Shown here: in pieces, positions 51,963-60,627 of the stretch
How positions within the stretch are numbered: the first letter of the stretch is position 1
Layout: every line of letters begins with the position of its first letter
Assembly: GCA_016195085.1 (NCBI GenBank)
Contig: JACQAG010000055.1
Coordinates: 98,183-162,182, forward strand
Reading direction: 5' to 3'
From: Pseudomonadota bacterium
GTDB taxonomy: Bacteria; Pseudomonadota; Alphaproteobacteria; SHVZ01
Length of the DNA stretch: 64,000 bases
Made by a program: the position numbers and the translations under genes
Notes under the pieces: model-generated
What the model was told of the DNA's origin: nothing
Database searches by the model: none
The model's input: only the letters and a program-made list of their open reading frames with translations

Positions 51963-52001
51963 AGCGGCCCCGTCGGGAAACCGGCGGGGCCGCTTTCGTT
52001 T
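51963..52001 (+). terminator. Intrinsic terminator of glnA
   Basis: AGCGGCCCCG (51963-51972) pairs perfectly with CGGGGCCGCT (51985-51994); the stem extends with TCGG/CCGG around a GAAA tetraloop and is followed by TTCGTTT. 23 bp after the glnA stop. Confidence 0.9.
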
Positions 52002-52071
52002 CCGTCAACCCTCCCTGGACGCCGAAAGCAGTCCAGGGGGTCGGTCAGGCGAGTCTAACGATGAGCGGAGC

Positions 52072-53463
52072 TCAGATAGAGTATCCGTGCTCGCCATGCA
52101 CGGCGAGGTCCAACCCTTCCGCTTCCGCCTCGGTGCTGACCTTGAGTCCAACCAGCGCCGCCGTCACCTTCACGATCGCGTAGCTGAGACCGCCAGCCCA
52201 TATGATCGTGGCGACGGCGCCCAAGATCTGCACCGTGAGCTGGTGCCAAACCGTCACCTGCAATCCCAGACCGCCCAGGGCGCCTGCGGCAAAGAAGCTC
52301 ACCAACACGACGCCGATGGTCCCACCGACGCCATGCACGGCGAACACATCGAGAGAGTCGTCGAGGTCGATCGTCCGCTTGACGATGCGGGCGGCAAAGT
52401 AGCAGACCGCGCCTGCGCTCAGGCCGATCGCGAGAGCCCCGATCGGACCGACGAAACCCGAAGCCGGCGTTATCGCCGCAAGGCCGGCAATGGATCCCGA
52501 AACCAGCCCGATAAGGCGCGGCCGCCGATCGTCGAGCCATTGCACCGCCATCCAGGTCAAGGCGGCGGTGGCCGCGGCCACATGCGTTACCACCATGGCC
52601 ATTCCCGCATTGCCATTCGCGGCCAAGGCGCTGCCGGCATTGAAACCGTACCAGCCGACCCAGAGCATGGAAGCTCCGGCCATGGTCATGCCCGGGCTGT
52701 GCGGGCGCTCGGTGTCTTGAGGGTGTCCCTTGCGGTGACCGAGCATCGCCGCCATGACGAGCGCCGAAGTGCCGGCGCTCAAGTGCACGACAAGCCCTCC
52801 GGCAAAGTCCATGACCCCGAGCTCAGCGAGCCAGCCGCCGCCCCAGACCCAATGCGCGATCGGCACATAGACGATCAGCGACCACAGCGTCGAAAACACC
52901 ACTACTGCGCCGAACTTGATGCGCTCGGGATAAGCGCCGACGATCAGCGCCGGGGTGATGATCGCGAAGGTCATCTGGAACATGAAGAAAACGGTTTCCG
53001 GAATGTCGCCGGTGAGCGAGTCCGGACCGACGCCGGCAAGAAGCGCCTTGCCGCCGCCTATCCATTGGTTGGCCGAGCCGCCATCCCCGAAAGCAAGCCC
53101 ATAACCCACGACCAGCCAGAGGACGGAGATCAGGCAACAGATGGCGAAGCAATGCGCCAAGACCGAGAGCACATTCTTCGAGCGAACCAGCCCGGCGTAA
53201 AACAGTGCCAGGCCCGGTAGCGTCATGAACAGGACGAGGGCCGTGGCGGTCAGCATCCAGGCGGTGTTGCCGGGGTTGAGCCCGGCCGGCTCGACAGCCA
53301 GCGCCGATGCCGGAAGTAGGGCAACGCCACCGAAGACCGTCAAACTCGTCGCCCAGATCGTGAGGAGATGGCATCGCCTCGGAAATCCAAGCCACACGGG
53401 ATTGGGACGGACGCGCCGGCATGCATTGCTTGCCATCGGCTGGACGAGGGTCATCGTTGCCAT
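52072..53463 (-). CDS. amt: Ammonium transporter
   Basis: Trimeric Amt/Rh inner-membrane ammonium channel. 463 residues from ATG 53463, chosen for GAGGGAG eight bases upstream; the open frame continues to 53667 without homology. A cleavable signal region is followed by NTAWMLTATALVLFMTLPG. The twin pore histidines are in GLVVHLSAGTSALV and VFAVHGVGGTIG. Convergent with glnA; no glnK is adjacent, so glnB across the terminator may serve it. Confidence 0.95.
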   Translation of the reverse strand: MATMTLVQPMASNACRRVRPNPVWLGFPRRCHLLTIWATSLTVFGGVALLPASALAVEPAGLNPGNTAWMLTATALVLFMTLPGLALFYAGLVRSKNVLSVLAHCFAICCLISVLWLVVGYGLAFGDGGSANQWIGGGKALLAGVGPDSLTGDIPETVFFMFQMTFAIITPALIVGAYPERIKFGAVVVFSTLWSLIVYVPIAHWVWGGGWLAELGVMDFAGGLVVHLSAGTSALVMAAMLGHRKGHPQDTERPHSPGMTMAGASMLWVGWYGFNAGSALAANGNAGMAMVVTHVAAATAALTWMAVQWLDDRRPRLIGLVSGSIAGLAAITPASGFVGPIGALAIGLSAGAVCYFAARIVKRTIDLDDSLDVFAVHGVGGTIGVVLVSFFAAGALGGLGLQVTVWHQLTVQILGAVATIIWAGGLSYAIVKVTAALVGLKVSTEAEAEGLDLAVHGEHGYSI

Positions 53464-53859
53464 GATCGCCGCTCCCTCTGAGTTCATTGCTCCGCTAAAC
53501 CGATCGAACGGCACTATAGACCGGTATTGCCCATTCTTTAGGCAACTCGGCATCGCGCGCGGGTCGGTCGCCCGTGCTCCGGCAAGTTCAATTGAGTTTT
53601 CGGCGCCTTGCGAAGTAGAGCCCCAAGAGCGCCCAGGCATCAGCCATCGCTTGCCTGGCGCGGGCACATAGCCGTCCTGACAGGGTGAGGGAGACGTATC
53701 GAAGACCGGCAGGCTGCCGACCGATCGTCAAGCGGTCGCCAGTAATGGACGGCCACGTGCCCGACGAGCGGCCGCGCGTCGTTAATGGTTTGCTAAGAAT
53801 TAGATCTTATTTTAGGCAAAACCCGTTAAGCGCCGTTTAACGGCACCATGGAGTAACCC
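53464..53859. other. Intergenic region upstream of amt and of a small peptide gene
   Basis: About 396 bp between divergent genes. Near the right end a 7-bp dyad (CCGTTAA at 53823-53829 with TTAACGG at 53837-53843) lies 16 bp before the peptide gene start and could be an operator or 5' leader hairpin. AT-rich sequence at 53785-53815 may hold its promoter. No clear sigma-54 site for amt was found. Confidence 0.45.
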
Positions 53860-54087
53860 ATGAGCATCTCTGGCATTTCCGGTGCAAATTACTCCGCCTA
53901 CAGTCCGCCGCTGGCGCCACCCCAAGGCCCTTCGCAGGCGAGCGACCCCAATGCCGCTGCTAGCAATGCGGGCCCGGCGCAGCCGGCGAGCGCCGTCAAC
54001 CCGCCTGCCTCCACCAACGGCCCGACCGGTCCAAGCCAGCCGTCCGCCTCCTCCGGCCTCGGCCAGAACCTCAATATTTCGGTCTAG
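53860..54087 (+). CDS. Small Pro/Ala/Ser-rich protein
   Basis: 75 residues, starting MSISGISGANYSAYSPPLAP, with GGAG well placed upstream. Low-complexity middle rich in Ala, Pro, Ser and Asn, ending LGQNLNISV. No signal peptide and no recognised domain. The ending resembles the TVNITA end of the small protein at 56860-57042. Could be a surface-, storage- or export-related peptide; function unknown. Confidence 0.6.
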   Translation: MSISGISGANYSAYSPPLAPPQGPSQASDPNAAASNAGPAQPASAVNPPASTNGPTGPSQPSASSGLGQNLNISV

Positions 54088-54292
54088 ATCGAGCCGCGCC
54101 ACCGGCTTTGGACACGGCGATTGCTCCGCGTTCCGGGCGCGGCGCCGCCTCGACTCTGGGTGAGGTCCACGACAAAAGCAGCAGCTAGCCGCGCATGATG
54201 TCGGAGCGATCACCCATGTCGTCGGATTGGGCGTCAACCAGCTGCTGACGGATCCGGAGACACCGCCGACGCCGGGTGCTGGATACCAAGAC

Positions 54293-54370
54293 GTACTACT
54301 CGGTCTGAGCGACCAGCATTTTGGTCTCAAAGAGCGGCCTCGCCGGGCGATTGGCGAGGCCGTTCTGGTT
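54293..54370 (+). other. Relic of a glnA 3' end with terminator-like hairpin
   Basis: GTACTACTCGGTCTGAGC at 54293-54310 is identical to the end of glnA (51924-51941), and the matching frame reads TYYSV and stop. It is followed by a hairpin CGGCCTCGCC / GGCGAGGCCG (54335-54362) and TTCTGGTT, like the glnA terminator in place and shape. The upstream part is no longer recognisable as glnA. The rest of the 54088-54454 gap shows no gene. Confidence 0.6.
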
Positions 54371-54454
54371 GCGGCCGAGCATCGCAGAGGCTAAGAGGCC
54401 ATAGGGTGCTGGGACGCCGTCTCCGCCTTTCACACGCGCTCCGGGACCATCACC

Positions 54455-55210
54455 ATGACCGAGCCTCTGTTCGAGATCTGCGTCGAGGGTGTCGACGGGC
54501 TAGTCGCCGCCGAGGCCGGCGGTGCCGACCGGGTCGAGCTCTGCGCCGGCCTCATCGAAGGCGGCCTCACACCGAGCCTGGGCATGGTCAGGCAAGCGCT
54601 GCGATGCGCCCGCGTTCCCTTCCACCCGATCGTCCGCCCGCGCGGCGGAGATTTTCTCTATTCCGCGGCCGAGTACGCAAGCATGCTGGAGGACGTGGAC
54701 GCAATGCGCGGGCTCGGCGTGGCCGGCGTGGTGATCGGCTGCCTCAACGCCGACGGTGCCGTCGACGAGGGGCGCACGGCCGAACTGGTGCGGCGCGCGC
54801 GGCCGATGCGAGTCACCTTCCACCGCGCCTTCGACATGGCCCGCGACGCCGATGCGGCGCTGGAGGCGCTGGTCCGCTCAGGCATCGATCGCGTGCTGAC
54901 CAGCGGGCAGCATGCAATGGCTCTCGAGGGGCTGGAGACGCTGAAGCGTCTCTCCGCGCGTGCCGGCGACCGCATCGTCATCATGGGGTGCGGCGGGCTC
55001 AACCCCGACACCATCGGGCGCGTCCGGCGCCAGGTTCCCTTGCGCGAGTTCCACTTCTCGGCCCCTCGGGAAGAGCCGAGCGGCATGGTCTTCGCCAACC
55101 CGCAGGTGAGCATGGGCGGCACCGGGAGAGCGCGCGAATACCTCACCACCCGCACTGACAGCGAACGCGTGCGCGCGACGATCAAGGCCGCCCGCGCGGC
55201 TCTGGGCTAG
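54455..55210 (+). CDS. cutC: Copper homeostasis protein CutC
   Basis: TIM-barrel CutC family, named for copper tolerance although its biochemical role is unsettled. 251 residues, normal length. N-terminal FEICVEGVDGLVAAEAGGAD and ELCAGLIEGGLTPSLG, then IVRPRGGDFLYSAAE and MRVTFHRAFDMARD. The downstream gap contains a 10-bp perfect inverted repeat. Confidence 0.94.
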   Translation: MTEPLFEICVEGVDGLVAAEAGGADRVELCAGLIEGGLTPSLGMVRQALRCARVPFHPIVRPRGGDFLYSAAEYASMLEDVDAMRGLGVAGVVIGCLNADGAVDEGRTAELVRRARPMRVTFHRAFDMARDADAALEALVRSGIDRVLTSGQHAMALEGLETLKRLSARAGDRIVIMGCGGLNPDTIGRVRRQVPLREFHFSAPREEPSGMVFANPQVSMGGTGRAREYLTTRTDSERVRATIKAARAALG

Positions 55211-55247
55211 GTTTACCCGTCTGGCAAATGTAGTCGAGGCGACCGCG

Positions 55248-55273
55248 TGCGAACTGCCACCGAGCAGTTCGCA
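55248..55273. repeat. Perfect 10-bp inverted repeat after cutC
   Basis: TGCGAACTGC and GCAGTTCGCA around CACCGA. On the plus strand it is followed by AAA, not T's, so it is not a normal intrinsic terminator for cutC; it may be an operator for the SDR gene or another extragenic palindrome. Confidence 0.6.
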
Positions 55274-55398
55274 AAACGCGTGGGCGCTCGGATCTGCATT
55301 GCGGTCCTCTACCCAGCACCCTGGGATCACAATTCGCTGGCCGTCATCAGACCCCACGGCCTTGCAGCCCAGACCCAGGCCTTTGGAAGGATCTCGTC

Positions 55399-56193
55399 AT
55401 GACACGCCTCGACGGAAGAGTTGCCATCGTCACCGGCGCCGAGCAAAGCATCGGCGCCGCAATCGCCGCCGGGCTGCATCAGGCCGGCGCCACGGTCGTG
55501 CTGACCGGCATCCGCGATGCCGATGGCAACAAGGCAGCCGCCGCGCTGGGGGACCGGGCGCGCTACCGGCGTGTCGATGTCGAGAGCGACGGCGACATCG
55601 AGGCTTGCCTCAAGGAATGTGCAGCGACCCATGGCCGGCTCGACATCCTGGTGAACTGCGCCTGCTCCTATCTCGACAGCGGGCTCGCCACCACGCGCGC
55701 GGATTGGCTGAAGAACCTCAACGTGACCGTGGTCGGCGCGGCGATCTTCGTGCAGAAGGCCGCCCCCTATCTCACCAAGCCCGGCGGCGTGGTGGTCAAC
55801 ATCGGCAGCGTCAGCGGCAAGTTCGGCAACGGCAACCGCGGCCCCTACTCCGCCGGCAAGGCAGCACTCATGCATTTCACCCGCTGCGCGGCCGTGGCGC
55901 TCGCCCCGGAGGGCATCAGGGTGGTGACCGTCACGCCGGCCTGGACCTGGTCGCCGCCGATGGAGGCGATGACTGCGGGCAGCCGCGAGGCGGCCGACCG
56001 GGGTGGGGCCTTCGTGCATCCGCTCGGGCGCGTCGGCCGCATGGAGGAAGTGGCGAACGCCGTGGTGTTCGCCGCTTCGGATGCCGCCTCCTGGATCAAT
56101 GGCTGCGACATTCCGGTGGATGGCGGCTTCGCCATGCTCGGCCCCGACCAAGGCCGCGGCCCGAAATACTGGATCGCCCAAGCTGAACGCTAG
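55399..56193 (+). CDS. Short-chain dehydrogenase/reductase
   Basis: NAD(P)-dependent oxidoreductase of the classical SDR type. 264 residues. The cofactor motif reads VTGAEQSIGAAIA, with serine where the usual TGxxxGxG has its middle glycine. Active-site residues are the serine in NIGSVSGKFG and Y-x-x-x-K in PYSAGKAAL. C-terminal ASWINGCDIPVDGGF is typical. Substrate unknown; no metabolic operon around it. Confidence 0.92.
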   Translation: MTRLDGRVAIVTGAEQSIGAAIAAGLHQAGATVVLTGIRDADGNKAAAALGDRARYRRVDVESDGDIEACLKECAATHGRLDILVNCACSYLDSGLATTRADWLKNLNVTVVGAAIFVQKAAPYLTKPGGVVVNIGSVSGKFGNGNRGPYSAGKAALMHFTRCAAVALAPEGIRVVTVTPAWTWSPPMEAMTAGSREAADRGGAFVHPLGRVGRMEEVANAVVFAASDAASWINGCDIPVDGGFAMLGPDQGRGPKYWIAQAER

Positions 56194-56196
56194 AGA

Positions 56197-56640
56197 TCAA
56201 GCCAGGCGCGTCAGCGGCCTCTCGGCGCGGTCGAGCATGACCCAGGCAAGCGCTGCGTCACGATCCTCGAAATGCTGATGCGAGGTGCGGCGAAAGAGAA
56301 TGCTGACGAGCTTGATCAGACTGCCGAAGAGCAGGTCGCGGCTGACATAGGCGACCCGGGAAACACCGCCATCCCCACCCCAATCGGCCATGTCGCGGAT
56401 CGCCCGGATGCACTCCCAATCAACGACGCCGATGAAGTCGAGCGCGTCCACGACCGTGCGCATGCTCCGACGCAGCAGCCCGGCCGCCATCGCCCGGCGG
56501 AAGCAGTCGAGGATTTCCTCGCCGCTGGGTTCGCCGGCGATCGTCACCCAGAGAATGTCGTCGGCGAGCCGGATCACCACGCGCCCGCCGGCGCTGCCGG
56601 AGCTCACGCAGCCGTCGGAAGCGGCGCTGTCATCGCCCAT
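56197..56640 (-). CDS. SpoIIAA/STAS-like domain protein (tentative)
   Basis: 147 residues from ATG 56640; a longer form from ATG 56712 is possible. The pattern VVIRLADDILWVTIAGEPSG then EEILDCFRRAM and MRTVVDALDFIGVVDWECIR resembles single-domain STAS-like proteins that bear an alternating strand-helix fold. It ends five bases from the convergent SDR stop. Function unknown. Confidence 0.65.
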   Translation of the reverse strand: MGDDSAASDGCVSSGSAGGRVVIRLADDILWVTIAGEPSGEEILDCFRRAMAAGLLRRSMRTVVDALDFIGVVDWECIRAIRDMADWGGDGGVSRVAYVSRDLLFGSLIKLVSILFRRTSHQHFEDRDAALAWVMLDRAERPLTRLA

Positions 56641-56807
56641 TGCCTTTAAGCCGGCCTCGCGCGTGCACCAGGCCGGCCGAAGATCGGCGCGACCCGCAAT
56701 TTCGACGTGCATGCAATAGTATTCGATCGCCGCTCTGGCAAGCGCGATCTTTCCCTCCCGCTCGCTGCGGGAGTGAGCGCCGGTGTCGTTACACGCATTT
56801 CAATAGA

Positions 56808-56863
56808 TGAGTGGCCCGCTTATCCCTGAAATTCGCGGACGAATTTCAGGGGCGGGACACTAG
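56808..56863. repeat. Palindrome P3, related to P2, overlapping a stop codon
   Basis: Outer arms GTGGCCCGC (56811-56819) and GCGGGACAC (56852-56860), one mismatch; inner arms CCCTGAAATTCG (56824-56835) and CGAATTTCAGGG (56840-56851). Bulge TTAT on one side. It ends in CTAG, whose TAG is the stop of the minus-strand gene ending at 56860, exactly as in P2. Confidence 0.85.
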
Positions 56864-57042
56864 GCGGTGATATTGACGGTCTTGCCGCCGCCCTTGGCGT
56901 TGGCACTCGGGGCCGGGGTTGGTGTCGCCGGCGGAGGCGCCGCCGGCTTGGGCGCCGGCGGAGGCGGCTTCGGCTGAACGACCTGCCGGGTCCGGGCGGC
57001 CGGTGGTGGTGGAACGGCGCGCGTTGCGGCTGACACTGCCAT
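56860..57042 (-). CDS. Small Pro/Ala-rich protein ending TVNITA
   Basis: 60 residues from ATG 57042, with GGGGGAG six bases upstream. The basic, Pro/Ala-rich body (VVQPKPPPPAPKPAAPPPA) resembles a TonB-like or cell-wall spacer but has no signal peptide or membrane helix. The C-terminus GGGKTVNITA resembles that of the peptide at 53860-54087. Its stop lies inside palindrome P3. Confidence 0.6.
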   Translation of the reverse strand: MAVSAATRAVPPPPAARTRQVVQPKPPPPAPKPAAPPPATPTPAPSANAKGGGKTVNITA

Positions 57043-57236
57043 GGAATGCTCCCCCTGCTTTCTGCTTCGACCACAATCGCCCGCGTTCTCGGCGCTCATT
57101 ACGCACATCGGCGGGTCGATCTAAACGATCGCTTATCAATCACGCTTTTGTGAGCTTGTCCAGCGCACAGAGGTTGCATCCGCATGTTTCAACCAGCAGC
57201 GGTATGGCGTGCGTCGTTTCTCTCCGGAAATGCCAA

Positions 57237-57260
57237 AGGCCGCACCGGCAGGTGCGGCCT
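57237..57260 (-). terminator. Terminator of the 59-residue protein gene
   Basis: AGGCCGCACC (57237-57246) pairs with GGTGCGGCCT (57251-57260) around GGCA; on the minus strand TTGGCATTT follows. Starts 28 bp after the stop at 57289. Confidence 0.65.
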
Positions 57261-57288
57261 CGACGAGCGCGCGGACGAGAAAAGGCGC

Positions 57289-57468
57289 TTAGGCGGCGAT
57301 CGCCGGCGGTAGCGCGGCCAAGCGCGCCTCGATCTCCCGCTTCTGCCGGTTGAGTGCCGCGACCGCGGTGGTGTTGGGCACCGGGCGCGAACGCTCGCGC
57401 AACAGATCATTGGTGATCGCCGAGAGACGGGAGCGCAGGTGTTGGACGGTGGCGTCGGTCATCTTCAT
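57289..57468 (-). CDS. Small YdcH/DUF465-like protein (tentative)
   Basis: 59 residues from ATG 57468, with GGAG eight bases upstream. Predicted helical hairpin: MTDATVQHLRSRLSAITNDL and AALNRQKREIEARLAAL, with a short linker, loosely resembling YdcH-like proteins (DUF465). Function unknown. Confidence 0.6.
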   Translation of the reverse strand: MKMTDATVQHLRSRLSAITNDLLRERSRPVPNTTAVAALNRQKREIEARLAALPPAIAA

Positions 57469-57649
57469 GTTCTTGTCTCCAAAATTCCGGCGGCACTCGG
57501 CCTGGTTGTTCGCGGCCGGGCGTATATCCCGGCGCTCGCGGGAACTCAAGACTGAATGTTACCGCGCACGGCAGATGCGACGGATCTGCATGGCTGGACG
57601 GCGACGGGCGTCGCCTCGTGCTTCACCCAAATAGGGAGACGCTTCGCCT

Positions 57650-58066
57650 TCAGGCGGCCGGCACCGGGCGCGGCCGACGGTCATCGTCGATGGCGACATA
57701 GGTGAAGGTTCCCTCGGTCACCAGCATGTGGGTCTGGTCGGCGTGCTGGATCGCCCAGGCCTCGATCGCGATGGTGAGCGAGGTGCGGCCGACGCGCTTG
57801 AAGTCGGCATAGCAGCACACGACATCGCCGACGGTGACCGGACGATGGAATGTCATCGCATCGATCGCCACGGTGGCGACACGGCCGCGGGCGCGCATGC
57901 TGGCGGCGATGCCACCGGCGATGTCCATCTGCGAGAGCACCCAGCCGCCGAAGATATCGCCGGCGGGATTGGTATCCGCCGGCATCGCCAGAGTGCGCAC
58001 CATGAGCTCGCCCCGAGGCTTGCGGCTCGCTTCCGGCTCCGGATATTTGCTGGGTTTTATTACCAT
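57650..58066 (-). CDS. Acyl-CoA thioesterase (YciA type)
   Basis: Hot-dog-fold enzyme that hydrolyses acyl-CoA. 138 residues from ATG 58066 (GGAGA upstream). Contains the catalytic-region MPADTNPAGDIFGGWVLSQM with the conserved Asn-Pro-x-Gly-Asp-x-Phe-Gly-Gly, and FHRPVTVGDVVCCYADF. YciA homologues are hexamers of broad chain-length specificity. Divergent from parE. Confidence 0.92.
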   Translation of the reverse strand: MVIKPSKYPEPEASRKPRGELMVRTLAMPADTNPAGDIFGGWVLSQMDIAGGIAASMRARGRVATVAIDAMTFHRPVTVGDVVCCYADFKRVGRTSLTIAIEAWAIQHADQTHMLVTEGTFTYVAIDDDRRPRPVPAA

Positions 58067-58141
58067 ATCTTGTGGTCTCCGCGGCCAACGCCTACCGCAT
58101 CGGCTTGATCCAGCGCTGTTGTGCGGTGCATTATGGCGGGC

Positions 58142-60139
58142 ATGAAGGATCTCTTCCACAAGACCGCCGGCGGCGCCCAGCGGGCGCAGGATTATTCGGC
58201 GAAGGACATCGAGGTTCTGGAGGGTCTGGAGCCGGTGCGCCGGCGTCCGGCCATGTATATCGGCGGCACCGATGAGCGGGGCTTGCATCATCTCGTGGCC
58301 GAGGTCTTGGACAACGCCATGGACGAGGCGGTCGCCGGCCACGCCAGCCGCATCGACCTCGAGCTGGCAGCCGACGGCTTCGTCACCGTGCGCGACAATG
58401 GCCGCGGCATTCCCGTCGATCGCCACCCGAAATTCCGCGACAAGTCCGCCCTCGAGGTGATCCTCACCATGCTGCATTCCGGCGGCAAGTTCTCACAGAA
58501 TGTCTACAAGACCTCCGGCGGTCTGCACGGGGTCGGCGTCTCGGTGGTGAACGCGCTGTCGGACACGCTCGTGGTCGAGGTCGCCCGCGACCGCAAGCTC
58601 TTCACCCAGAGCTATGCCCGCGGCGCTCCCTCCTCGAAGCTGAAGGAGGCGGGTGCGGTCCTGAACCGCCGCGGCACCACGGTGCGCTTCCATCCCGATC
58701 CGCAGATCTTCGGGCCCCGCGCGAGCTTCCGCCCGGCGATGCTCTACCGGATGGCCCGCTCCAAAGCCTATTTGTTCAAGGGTGTGGAGATCCGCTGGTC
58801 CTGCGATCCGAAGCTGATCGCCGCCAACGACCCCACACCGGCGGCGGAAAGCTTCCACTTCGCCAACGGGCTTGCCGACTATTTGGCGGCGACCTTGGAC
58901 GGGCGCTCGACGACGACGCCCACACCGTTCATCGGCGAGGCGAGCTTCCCCGAGGATGCCGGCAGGGCCGAATGGGCAATCGCCTGGCCCCTCGACGACG
59001 AGGGTTACTCGAATACTTACTGCAACACCATCCCCACGCTCGAGGGCGGGACCCATGAGGCCGGCATGCGCCAGGCCTTGCTGCGCGGGCTCCGAGGCTA
59101 TGGCGAGCTCGTCGGCAACCGGCGCGCCGCCTCCGTGCAGGCCGAGGACGTGCTGAACGGCGCCGCCGCCATGCTTTCGGTGTTCATCCGCGAGCCGCAA
59201 TTCCAGGGCCAGACCAAGGAGCGTCTGGTCAACCCCGGCGCCACGCGCCTCGTCGAGACCGCGGTCAAGGATCACTTCGACCATTGGCTCTCCGGCAATC
59301 CCGAGGCGGCCAACGACTTGCTCGCGCGGGTCATCGAGCGGGCCGAGGAACGCCTCCGGCGCAAGCAGGATAAGGAGCTTGCCCGCAAGAGCGCCACCCG
59401 CAAGCTCAGGCTGCCTGGCAAGCTCACCGATTGCACCCGCACCGAGCCCAAGGGCACCGAGATCTTCCTGGTCGAAGGCGATTCCGCCGGCGGCTCGGCC
59501 AAGCAGGCGCGCGATCGCGACACCCAGGCGGTGCTGCCGCTCCGCGGCAAGATCCTCAACGTCGCCAGCGCCTCGGCGGAGAAGCTCCGCGGCAACCAGG
59601 AGCTGGCCGATCTCACCCAGGCGCTCGGCTGCGGCACCGGCAGCCGCTACGACGACAAGGCGCTCCGCTACGAGCGCGTGATCATCATGACCGACGCCGA
59701 TGTCGATGGCGCGCACATCGCCACCTTGCTGATGACCTTCTTCTATCGCGAGATGCGCGGCCTCATCGAAAACAGCCATCTCTTCTTGGCGCAGCCGCCG
59801 CTCTATCGATTGGCGCAGGGCAGCCTCGTCCACTATGCGCGCGACGATGCCCACAAGGATGAGCTCTTGGAGCGCGTCTTCAAGGGACGCGGCAAGGTCG
59901 AGATCAGCCGCTTCAAGGGTCTCGGCGAGATGATGGCGGCCCAGCTCCGCGAGACGACGATGCACCCCAAGCACCGGATGCTGTGGCAGGTGCAGATTCC
60001 CGACAGGGCCGCCGATGCGGTTCCGCCGGCGGCGGACGCGACCGCCGACATGGTGGAGCGGCTGATGGGCCGCAAGGCCGAGCTCCGCTTCCAGTTCATC
60101 CAGGAAAACGCCAAGTTCGCGAAAGACTTGGACGTCTAA
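58142..60139 (+). CDS. parE: DNA topoisomerase IV subunit B
   Basis: ATPase subunit of the type IIA topoisomerase that decatenates chromosomes. 665 residues from ATG 58142 (ATG 58133 also in frame), matching ParE rather than the longer GyrB. GHKL motifs EVLDNAMDEAVAGHA, RDNGRGIPVD and GGLHGVGVSVVNALS; TOPRIM FLVEGDSAGGSAKQARDR with the catalytic Glu and DADVDGAHI. RGVGEMMAAQLRETTM-like end (here GLGEMMAAQLRETTMHP). Confidence 0.95.
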   Translation: MKDLFHKTAGGAQRAQDYSAKDIEVLEGLEPVRRRPAMYIGGTDERGLHHLVAEVLDNAMDEAVAGHASRIDLELAADGFVTVRDNGRGIPVDRHPKFRDKSALEVILTMLHSGGKFSQNVYKTSGGLHGVGVSVVNALSDTLVVEVARDRKLFTQSYARGAPSSKLKEAGAVLNRRGTTVRFHPDPQIFGPRASFRPAMLYRMARSKAYLFKGVEIRWSCDPKLIAANDPTPAAESFHFANGLADYLAATLDGRSTTTPTPFIGEASFPEDAGRAEWAIAWPLDDEGYSNTYCNTIPTLEGGTHEAGMRQALLRGLRGYGELVGNRRAASVQAEDVLNGAAAMLSVFIREPQFQGQTKERLVNPGATRLVETAVKDHFDHWLSGNPEAANDLLARVIERAEERLRRKQDKELARKSATRKLRLPGKLTDCTRTEPKGTEIFLVEGDSAGGSAKQARDRDTQAVLPLRGKILNVASASAEKLRGNQELADLTQALGCGTGSRYDDKALRYERVIIMTDADVDGAHIATLLMTFFYREMRGLIENSHLFLAQPPLYRLAQGSLVHYARDDAHKDELLERVFKGRGKVEISRFKGLGEMMAAQLRETTMHPKHRMLWQVQIPDRAADAVPPAADATADMVERLMGRKAELRFQFIQENAKFAKDLDV

Positions 60140-60153
60140 ATTATTCTAGTGCG

Positions 60154-60381
60154 CTAAGGCGCCTCGGCGCAGGCCCGCTCCGGCCCACTAGGCCCTTGGG
60201 CCGCGTCTTCGCGCGCCGGCTGAGAGCCGCAATCGATCCCCGAGCGGGACAAGGCGGAACTGGCGGGGATCACCGGATCCGCCGTCAAATCCGCTGACTC
60301 GATCTCGGCCCCAAAGAAGGCGAGCGCCAGAGCGGCGGCGAACAGCAGCATCGGGGCGGCCCGCTTGCGTGGGATCTTCAT
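60154..60381 (-). CDS. Small secreted or membrane-anchored protein (tentative)
   Basis: 75 residues from ATG 60381: basic start MKIPRKRAAP, then the hydrophobic MLLFAAALALAFFGAEI, then a polar, Pro-rich remainder with two cysteines. Convergent with parE, 14 bp apart. No family recognised, and the region is GC-rich enough to give chance open frames. Confidence 0.4.
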   Translation of the reverse strand: MKIPRKRAAPMLLFAAALALAFFGAEIESADLTADPVIPASSALSRSGIDCGSQPAREDAAQGPSGPERACAEAP

Positions 60382-60627
60382 GCCGATGGCCCTGCTCCTG
60401 GAATTGCCGCAACGCAACGTGGCTGCCACGACGGTTCCAGTTACACGCGCAGGGCGAGCAATACCTGCGATGATTCGCCCGCTTCCTCGCGCCGCATCAG
60501 TGGCAGGGTCCACCGAGTGCCGCCGCGGCACTTGCCCCGGCCATAGAACGATTACACATAACGTTAGAGCGGGCACGAGATTGAGCCCGCGTCCTTCGTG
60601 AACCAGCCGATGGTTCGAGGAGGCACC

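Noticed and set aside
52013..52038. Terminator for amt between convergent glnA and amt
   Set aside because: An 8-bp stem exists (CCCTGGAC with GTCCAGGG) but no T-tract follows on the minus strand.
60146..60191. Fourth CTAG-ended palindrome after parE
   Set aside because: CTAGTG and CACTAG ends are present, but the interior has no pairing arms or GAATTTCAG core; six-base ends alone could be chance.
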